Positions 1-4,716 of a stretch of 6,187 bases of DNA are shown here, in pieces. The position numbers and the translations under genes are program-made. Each line of letters starts with the position of its first letter. Positions within the stretch are counted from its first letter, which is position 1. Source of the stretch: CAZAGA01 sp041912175 (GTDB lineage Bacteria; Chloroflexota; Anaerolineae; Anaerolineales; UBA4823); NCBI GenBank assembly GCA_041912175.1, contig JAYRNN010000123.1:1-6187 (forward strand). The letters run 5' to 3'. The notes under the pieces were generated by a model. That model searched no databases. It saw nothing but the letters and a program-made list of their open reading frames with translations, and was not told the DNA's origin.

Positions 1-435
1 CCGATTACGGATTACCTGTACATCTCAGCCTGGCCGCGCAGCGATCATGCCGAAGAGATTCGCGCCTTAAATGTGCGCTTGATCTTATCGATGCACTGGA
101 TCAAGCCATCGCGCTCCCTGGACCAGCCCCCGCTAAAACTTTTATGGCTGCCGACCATCGATCAGCCTTTTGCTCCCATACCTATCCCTTTGCTGCAGCG
201 GGGAGTCGAAGCAGCCTTGCCGGTCATCCGTGACGGCTACCGGGTGTTGGTGCACTGCCGGGCCGGCGTGCACCGCAGCGTGGCCATGGCTTGCTGCGTG
301 TTGATTGGTATGGGGCTCAGCGCCGACGAGGCGATGCAGTTGGTCATCCAACAGCGCCCGGTAGCGGATCCCCACGCCTGGTACATCCAGCCCCGCATCT
401 ATAAATTCGAGCGGCGTTGGCACGATGGGATATAA
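1..435 (+). CDS. Dual-specificity / tyrosine-type protein phosphatase, 5'-partial
   Basis: The reading frame is open from base 1 to the TAA at 433-435, giving 144 visible residues. The first residues (ITDYLYISAWP) resemble the opening strand of dual-specificity phosphatases, so probably only a few residues are missing. An internal ATG at 91 or the TTG at 73 would cut into the fold and is not a credible start. The cysteine-phosphatase loop HCRAGVHRS (HCxxGxxRS) lies at 253-279, with the nucleophile Cys at visible residue 86 and the phosphate-binding Arg at 92. Asp54 in LPTIDQP is a candidate general acid; its 32-residue distance to the Cys equals the spacing in human VHR. The family hydrolyses phosphotyrosine and phosphoserine/threonine, but some members act on other phosphate esters, so the substrate is unknown. 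No signal peptide or membrane segment is visible; the protein is probably cytoplasmic. It ends 12 bases before the kinase gene. Confidence is high for the family and low for the target. Confidence 0.88.
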   Translation, partial: PITDYLYISAWPRSDHAEEIRALNVRLILSMHWIKPSRSLDQPPLKLLWLPTIDQPFAPIPIPLLQRGVEAALPVIRDGYRVLVHCRAGVHRSVAMACCVLIGMGLSADEAMQLVIQQRPVADPHAWYIQPRIYKFERRWHDGI

Positions 436-436
436 T
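406..436 (+). promoter_or_regulatory. Candidate promoter for the kinase gene (perfect -10 TATAAT)
   Basis: TATAAT at 431-436 matches the sigma-70-type -10 consensus exactly and overlaps the phosphatase stop codon. The best -35 at a tolerable distance is TTCGAG at 406-411 (19-base spacer), which is poor. A good -35-like TTGGCA lies at 417-422, but only 8 bases from the -10, so it cannot pair with it. Transcription would begin at about 442-443, leaving a leader of about five bases before the ATG at 448. A perfect hexamer can arise by chance, so this remains a candidate. Confidence 0.4.
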
Positions 437-447
437 CGCCCCGTGCT

Positions 448-3414
448 ATGATCAGTCCATGGCCCTACAATGATTCAGGTAAAGTAAAAACGATTGCGCT
501 GATTTTGGCTTTGATCGCAGCGCTAAACTTTTGCCTCCCCGTGAGGGCGCAGAGTGGCGAGCCTCCCACGCCACAGCCTTTGGTGCTCACCGCCGAGCAA
601 GGAAAGTACCCGCTGGGGCTACACATGGATATCCTGGAGGACCCTGGCGGAAGGCTGACCATCGACGATGTCTCCTCTTCAGAATTCGCCTCTCAATTCA
701 CACCCAGCCAGGTTGCAGTGCCAAATTATGGCTACTCCACCGACTCAGCCTTCTGGATCCGGTTACTCTTCGAGAACCAATCTCCCTTGACCAGTCTTTG
801 GCTTCTGGAAGTCAATTTCCCCAACCTGAATTATGTCGACCTGTACCTTCCTTCAGAGAGCGGCGGCTATCGTGTCAAGCAATCTGGCGCCCTGCGCCCA
901 TTTGACACCCGCGATATTCCCTATTATCACGTAGTGTTCAAAGTACCACTTGCCTTTCAAGCTGAACAAACTTTTTATATCCGAGTCAAGAGCGGCTCCT
1001 CAATGACTCTGGCCTTCACCCTCTGGGCGCCGGAATCTTTTGCGGTAAAAAAAATCAACGACATGTGGGGTACTGCCTTATTTTATGGCGCACTGATGAT
1101 TGCTTTGGGCTACCATCTGTTCTTGTTTTTTTCATTGAGGGAAGCCAATTATTTTTATTTTATTTTATTTATTGCCAGCTCAATCCTGTATTGGGCCGTT
1201 TATGAGGGGGTAGGCGACCTATTTTTCTGGCCGGGTTTATCACAGTATAAATTTCCGTTCCTGGTAATCGCCCAAGCTTCGTTCTATATATCCTGCTTAA
1301 AGTTCAGCGACGTATTTCTTGAGCAGAAAACCAAGGCGCCGCGATTTCATCTGCTGATTAACTTGCTGATTGGATTATGGCTCATGCTGATTGTGCTTGT
1401 GCCATTCGTCAGCTATGGCACGATGTCTCAAATTGCCCCAGTTTGTAGATATCTCACAACAGGAATTCTCCTATCCGCCGGGATTTATAGCTGGAGCAAG
1501 GGGAATCAATTAGCCAAATTTTATCTCATCTCCTGGCTCGGCTTTTTCATCGGACTGGTTATCGCCGATCTGGTGCGTGCCGGGGTTGTGCCGAGCACAC
1601 CTCTTACTGAAAAGTCTTACCACATTGGTGAAATCTGGCTGGTACTGCTGTGGGCCCTGGCGTTGGCCAGCCGGATCAACCAGCTCAAAACCGAAACCGA
1701 AGACGCCAACCGCCGGCTGGTTCAAAGTGAGCACAAGCTGTCGCAGACCCTGGAAGGGCTGCCGCTTGGCGTGGTGGTATATGGGCCACAGCGTACGCCA
1801 ACCTATGTCAACCAGCGCGCCGTCGATATCCTCTCCAACCCGGAAAAAGGTATCACCGCCGACATTTCTGCCGGGCGCACTTTAACCGAGGCGATGAAGT
1901 ATTACGCCTTTCGGCTGGTTGGCAGCGAGCAGAGTTATCCATTGGACAAGATACCTGTCGCGCAAGCATTTGAAGGTCAAAACGCCAGGGTAGACGATGC
2001 CGAAGCCGATCTGGTAGACCGGCGCGTCCCGCTGGAAATTTGGGCCAATCCGGTCAGAGATGAGCATGGCAAGGTCGAATCGGTCGTAGCGGCTTTCCAG
2101 GACATCACCGAGCGCCGGCAGGCGCAAGCCAGGTTGGAAGAATATCGCTTGCAGCTCGAATCCATGGTCAAACAGCGAACCGCCGAATTGAGCGCCACCA
2201 ATGAGCAATTATCCAGGGAAAATGCCGAGCGACAGCGGCTGGAAGCGATATTACGCCTACGCCTCGAATGGCTGGTGGAAGTCAACCAGGTTTACCAGAC
2301 TATCGGTCATACAGGTGAATTGCCGGACGCCTATCGCAAATTTACGCTCCTCATTAAGCATATGTTTGACGCCAACGATGCCTTTCTGGCTGAGATGGAC
2401 GCGCGTGGAAAACAAATTAAGCTGTTATCGCACACCTGTCAGGATGCGCTGCACCCTGATTTAACGGGATTAGAATTACAACTCGACTTTAGCAGGCTGG
2501 CCAACTGGCGTTTTGAGCAAGGAATTCCGATTATCTTCACCCTCGATCAACTCAAAGAGCGAGATGCGCCGACCAGCGTTCATTATCAGCATACCCAAAG
2601 TCAGTATTTTGTCCTTGTCCCCCAGCGGTTTGGAGATAACACGATTGGATTGTTGGGATTGGAGTTTTTAGAAACAGAAAGGCTCTTTTCGGCCAACGAA
2701 ATTGCCCTGACCGAGCAGATTTGCCTGGATATTTCCCAGGTGCGTGACAAAGCCCAGATGGCGGATCAAACCGAGGCGTTCATCGCCGCCGACGAACGCA
2801 ACCGCCTGGCGCGCGACCTGCACGACTCGGTTACCCAGGTGCTTTTCTCCGCCAGCCTGGTCGCCGAAGTCTTGCCGCAAATTTGGCGTCGCAACCCCGA
2901 GCAAGCGTGGATCAGCCTTGAAGAACTACGCCGCCTGACCCGCGGCGCCCTGGCTGAAATGCGCGCCATGCTCCTCGAGCTACGCCCGGCCGGCTTGATT
3001 AGCACACCGCTGAGCGATTTGCTCACCCAGCTCGCAGAAGCCGTCGCTGGGCGGGCGGGATTAACCCTCCAGTTGTTTATTGAGCAAATCCCACCCTTAC
3101 CCGAAGAGGTGCATGTAAGCTTTTACCGGATCGCCCAGGAAAGTTTTAATAACATCAGCAAACACGCCCAGGCCAACCAGGTAACAGTGAGCTTGAATGC
3201 GACTTCAGCGATAACCGAACAAACCCATCCGTGGCGCGGTCAGGTGACCTTGGTGATCCATGATGATGGCCGTGGTTTCGTGACGCAGAATAAGAACGCA
3301 CAGCATTTTGGACTGGCAATTATGCAGGAACGCGCCGCAGCAATCCAGGCAACCTTGTCGGTGGAGAGCCAACCCGGTCAAGGTACGCGCGTAACCCTGA
3401 ATTGGCAGTGTTAA
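448..3414 (+). CDS. 7TMR-DISM membrane sensor histidine kinase with PAS, GAF, HisKA_3 and HATPase_c domains
   Basis: This 988-residue protein is the sensor half of a two-component pair. Residues 1-34 look like a signal peptide: hydrophobic stretch about 15-32, likely cleavage after VRA (34). An extracytoplasmic domain at about 45-195 resembles 7TMR-DISMED2, a ligand-binding, carbohydrate-module-like fold. About seven hydrophobic helices follow at 207-408 (7TMR-DISM). Cytoplasmic parts are a PAS domain (about 429-553, ending in QDITERR), a charged coiled coil (about 555-605), a GAF-like domain (about 606-765), HisKA_3 with phosphoacceptor His792 in RDLHDSVTQ, and an ATPase domain with N-box Glu898/Asn902, G1 box DDGRGF (939-944) and GQGT (977-980). 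Asp793 and Gln797 form the DxxxQ motif tied to phosphatase activity in this class, so it may also dephosphorylate its partner. The ATG at 448 has no evident Shine-Dalgarno sequence but gives a complete signal peptide. The regulator gene starts 15 bases after its stop. The ligand is unknown. Confidence 0.93.
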   Translation: MISPWPYNDSGKVKTIALILALIAALNFCLPVRAQSGEPPTPQPLVLTAEQGKYPLGLHMDILEDPGGRLTIDDVSSSEFASQFTPSQVAVPNYGYSTDSAFWIRLLFENQSPLTSLWLLEVNFPNLNYVDLYLPSESGGYRVKQSGALRPFDTRDIPYYHVVFKVPLAFQAEQTFYIRVKSGSSMTLAFTLWAPESFAVKKINDMWGTALFYGALMIALGYHLFLFFSLREANYFYFILFIASSILYWAVYEGVGDLFFWPGLSQYKFPFLVIAQASFYISCLKFSDVFLEQKTKAPRFHLLINLLIGLWLMLIVLVPFVSYGTMSQIAPVCRYLTTGILLSAGIYSWSKGNQLAKFYLISWLGFFIGLVIADLVRAGVVPSTPLTEKSYHIGEIWLVLLWALALASRINQLKTETEDANRRLVQSEHKLSQTLEGLPLGVVVYGPQRTPTYVNQRAVDILSNPEKGITADISAGRTLTEAMKYYAFRLVGSEQSYPLDKIPVAQAFEGQNARVDDAEADLVDRRVPLEIWANPVRDEHGKVESVVAAFQDITERRQAQARLEEYRLQLESMVKQRTAELSATNEQLSRENAERQRLEAILRLRLEWLVEVNQVYQTIGHTGELPDAYRKFTLLIKHMFDANDAFLAEMDARGKQIKLLSHTCQDALHPDLTGLELQLDFSRLANWRFEQGIPIIFTLDQLKERDAPTSVHYQHTQSQYFVLVPQRFGDNTIGLLGLEFLETERLFSANEIALTEQICLDISQVRDKAQMADQTEAFIAADERNRLARDLHDSVTQVLFSASLVAEVLPQIWRRNPEQAWISLEELRRLTRGALAEMRAMLLELRPAGLISTPLSDLLTQLAEAVAGRAGLTLQLFIEQIPPLPEEVHVSFYRIAQESFNNISKHAQANQVTVSLNATSAITEQTHPWRGQVTLVIHDDGRGFVTQNKNAQHFGLAIMQERAAAIQATLSVESQPGQGTRVTLNWQC

Positions 3415-3429
3415 CCTGAGGTCAACGAT

Positions 3430-4077
3430 ATGTCCAAAGAAAAACCCGTTCGCGTCTTAATTGTCGACGACCATGCGATTGTTCGCAGCGGTTTGAAGAA
3501 TTTTCTCTACGCTTATGAATGGATTACCCCGATTGGCGAAGCGACCAACGGCGCCGAAGCCGTCTCAATGTGCACCGCTCTCGAAGTGGACGTGGTCTTG
3601 ATGGATGTGGTCATGCCGGAAGGAGACGGTATCGAGGCTACCCGGCAGATTACCGCATTGGGTAAAGCGGTCAAGGTGATTATCCTGACCAGTTTTCACG
3701 AGCAAGACCAGGTTGAGCAAGCGTTGAAAGCCGGCGCGACGAGCTATCTGCTAAAAAATGTCACCGCTGAAGATCTGGCTCACGCCATCCGGTCGGCGGC
3801 TGCCGGGCAATCTGTCCTCGCGCCGGAAGCCACGACAGCCTTGATCGATGCCGCCCGGCGAAAACCAGCCCCTAATTATGACCTGACTGAACGGGAGCGA
3901 GAGGTATTGGCGCTGTTGGTAAAGGGTTTTTCCAATGCTGAGATCGCTGCCCGGTTAAGCATCAGCATGGCGACCGCGAAATTTCATTTGACCAATATCT
4001 TTAGCAAGTTGGGGGTAAAGAACCGGGTCGAAGCGGCAACCATCGCCCTGGAGAATCAATTGGTCCCGAAAGAATAA
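3430..4077 (+). CDS. NarL/FixJ-family response regulator (receiver plus LuxR-type HTH)
   Basis: This 215-residue DNA-binding regulator is the evident partner of the upstream kinase. The receiver spans about 7-123 and has every key residue: acidic pair Asp13/Asp14, phosphoacceptor Asp59 (LMDVVMP), switch Thr87 and Lys109. A linker at about 124-150 leads to a LuxR-type helix-turn-helix at about 151-210, with the family patterns LTEREREVL, SNAEIAARL and the recognition region ending KLGVKNR. Length is normal for the family. The ATG at 3430 is preceded by GAGGT at 3418-3422, seven bases away, which supports this start. The 15-base gap from the kinase stop, with no room for a promoter, indicates co-transcription and a cognate pair. 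HisKA_3 kinases normally partner NarL-type regulators, which agrees with the pairing. Target genes cannot be told from the window; the kinase operon itself or the downstream receiver-transporter unit are possible (inference). Confidence 0.95.
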   Translation: MSKEKPVRVLIVDDHAIVRSGLKNFLYAYEWITPIGEATNGAEAVSMCTALEVDVVLMDVVMPEGDGIEATRQITALGKAVKVIILTSFHEQDQVEQALKAGATSYLLKNVTAEDLAHAIRSAAAGQSVLAPEATTALIDAARRKPAPNYDLTEREREVLALLVKGFSNAEIAARLSISMATAKFHLTNIFSKLGVKNRVEAATIALENQLVPKE

Positions 4078-4093
4078 GTTTGCCTGGTTCCCC

Positions 4094-4117
4094 TTACCTA
4101 TCCTTTCGGATAGGTGA
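4094..4117 (+). terminator. Perfect hairpin after the response regulator; possible terminator or 3' stabiliser
   Basis: ACCTATCC (4096-4103) and GGATAGGT (4108-4115) are perfect inverted copies around a TTTC loop. The stem extends by a T-G wobble and a T-A pair to 4094 and 4117. It starts 16 bases after the regulator stop, where an operon end is expected. No T-run follows on the + strand (the next bases are AAAACCCATC), nor on the other strand. A standard intrinsic terminator is therefore not proven; it may be a pause or an mRNA-end protection element. Confidence 0.5.
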
Positions 4118-4172
4118 AAAACCCATCATTATTCTAGCTTAATACTGGACCCATAAACTCTCTGTTCGGTTG

Positions 4173-4201
4173 TTGTGGAAAGGGATTTATTTTGTTTTAA
4201 T
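4173..4201 (+). promoter_or_regulatory. Weak candidate promoter for the receiver-transporter unit
   Basis: TTGTGG (4173-4178) and TTTAAT (4196-4201) are separated by 17 bases. The -10 matches TATAAT at five of six positions, the -35 at only three. It lies in an AT-rich part of the 231-base gap before the receiver gene and downstream of the hairpin, where a new promoter would be expected. It would give a leader of about 100 bases. The rest of the gap (4118-4308) shows no convincing coding sequence. Confidence 0.3.
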
Positions 4202-4217
4202 GTCCTCAGGTATCCTA

Positions 4218-4244
4218 TCAGCCCTTACCGCCAAAGCAGGCTGA
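4218..4244 (+). repeat. Small inverted repeat in the leader of the receiver gene
   Basis: TCAGCC (4218-4223) and GGCTGA (4239-4244) are exact inverted copies with a 15-base loop. The loop is long for a 6-bp stem, so it could be chance. It lies just downstream of the candidate -10, so it could also be an operator half-site pair rather than an RNA structure. It matches no riboswitch class that I recognise. Confidence 0.25.
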
Positions 4245-4266
4245 AATTTCGGAATCTGTCCAGAAA

Positions 4267-4284
4267 TCCGCCGTCGTTAGCGGA
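4267..4284 (+). repeat. Short GC-rich inverted repeat just upstream of the receiver ribosome binding site
   Basis: TCCGC (4267-4271) pairs with GCGGA (4280-4284) across an 8-base loop. It ends 12 bases before the AGGA at 4297-4300 that serves the ATG at 4309. The stem is only five pairs, so it is weak evidence of structure. Confidence 0.2.
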
Positions 4285-4308
4285 AATCAGTTCGACAGGA
4301 AAGCTGCC

Positions 4309-4677
4309 ATGCGAATTATTCTTGCCGACCCTCACCCCCAGGCGCTCTGGGCGCTCAAAACCACGCTCCAGGAAAATCCCGTTTTTGATATTACTGGTGA
4401 AGCGACCGATGCACAGAGTCTTCTGGCATTGACAACTGCCAGCTATCCCGACCTGGTGATGATCGATTCGGAATTGCCAGGCGAGCCAATTGAAGACCTG
4501 ATCAACCAGGTGCATGCCAATAAACCCAGGCCAATCGTCGTCGCGATGAGCAGCAAATCCGAAACGTGCAGCATGCTCCTGAAGGCTGGCGCAGATGCCT
4601 TCATCAGTAAAAGCGACCAGCCCGACTGGTTGTTTGAAACTTTACAGAAATATGAAAAACGTTCCAGGAAGAAGTAA
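4309..4677 (+). CDS. Stand-alone receiver-domain protein (single-domain response regulator)
   Basis: This 122-residue protein is a receiver domain and nothing else. Recognisable positions are Asp7 in ILADPHP, phosphoacceptor candidate Asp53 (VMIDSELPG), switch Ser81, and Lys101 in AGADAFISKSD. Standard receivers carry two acidic residues after the first strand; here the second is Pro8, so metal binding may be weakened. The opening resembles NarL-type receivers (ADDHP), which suggests descent from a regulator that lost its DNA-binding domain; no helix-turn-helix remnant is left in the 39 bases before the next gene. The C-terminus is basic (KRSRKK). AGGA at 4297-4300, eight bases before the ATG, supports the start. 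With no output domain it may act through protein contact or as a phosphate sink (inference). It is probably co-transcribed with the downstream transporter. Confidence is high for the fold, low for the role. Confidence 0.88.
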   Translation: MRIILADPHPQALWALKTTLQENPVFDITGEATDAQSLLALTTASYPDLVMIDSELPGEPIEDLINQVHANKPRPIVVAMSSKSETCSMLLKAGADAFISKSDQPDWLFETLQKYEKRSRKK

Positions 4678-4701
4678 GGCTGAATAGATCAACTTTAAAA
4701 T

Positions 4702-4707
4702 AAGGAG
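4702..4707 (+). promoter_or_regulatory. Strong Shine-Dalgarno site fixing the transporter start
   Basis: AAGGAG lies nine bases before the ATG at 4717. It is the best ribosome binding site in the window and marks this ATG as the start of the transporter, whose frame then runs open to the end of the window. Confidence 0.8.
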
Positions 4708-4716
4708 AATTCTGCC

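Noticed and set aside
417..422. TTGGCA as the -35 element of the kinase promoter
   Set aside because: It is only 8 bases from TATAAT, too short for sigma-70-type promoters, and no -10 sits at the right distance downstream.
142..423. 93-residue open frame on the - strand
   Set aside because: It is antisense to the phosphatase, whose active-site motif shows the + strand is coding.
531..905. 124-residue + strand open frame inside the kinase gene
   Set aside because: It is an out-of-frame shadow of the DISMED2-like region; the composition (many Arg, Pro, Ser) is not protein-like and there is no ribosome site.
4175..4432. Open frame from a GTG in the gap before the receiver gene
   Set aside because: It runs far into the receiver gene in another frame, its GTG lies inside the candidate promoter, and its product resembles no family I recognise.
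4678..4716. Possible separate promoter or decayed DNA-binding domain between the receiver and transporter genes
   Set aside because: The 39 bases hold only an AT-rich patch and the ribosome site; no -35/-10 pair and no space for a helix-turn-helix remnant.
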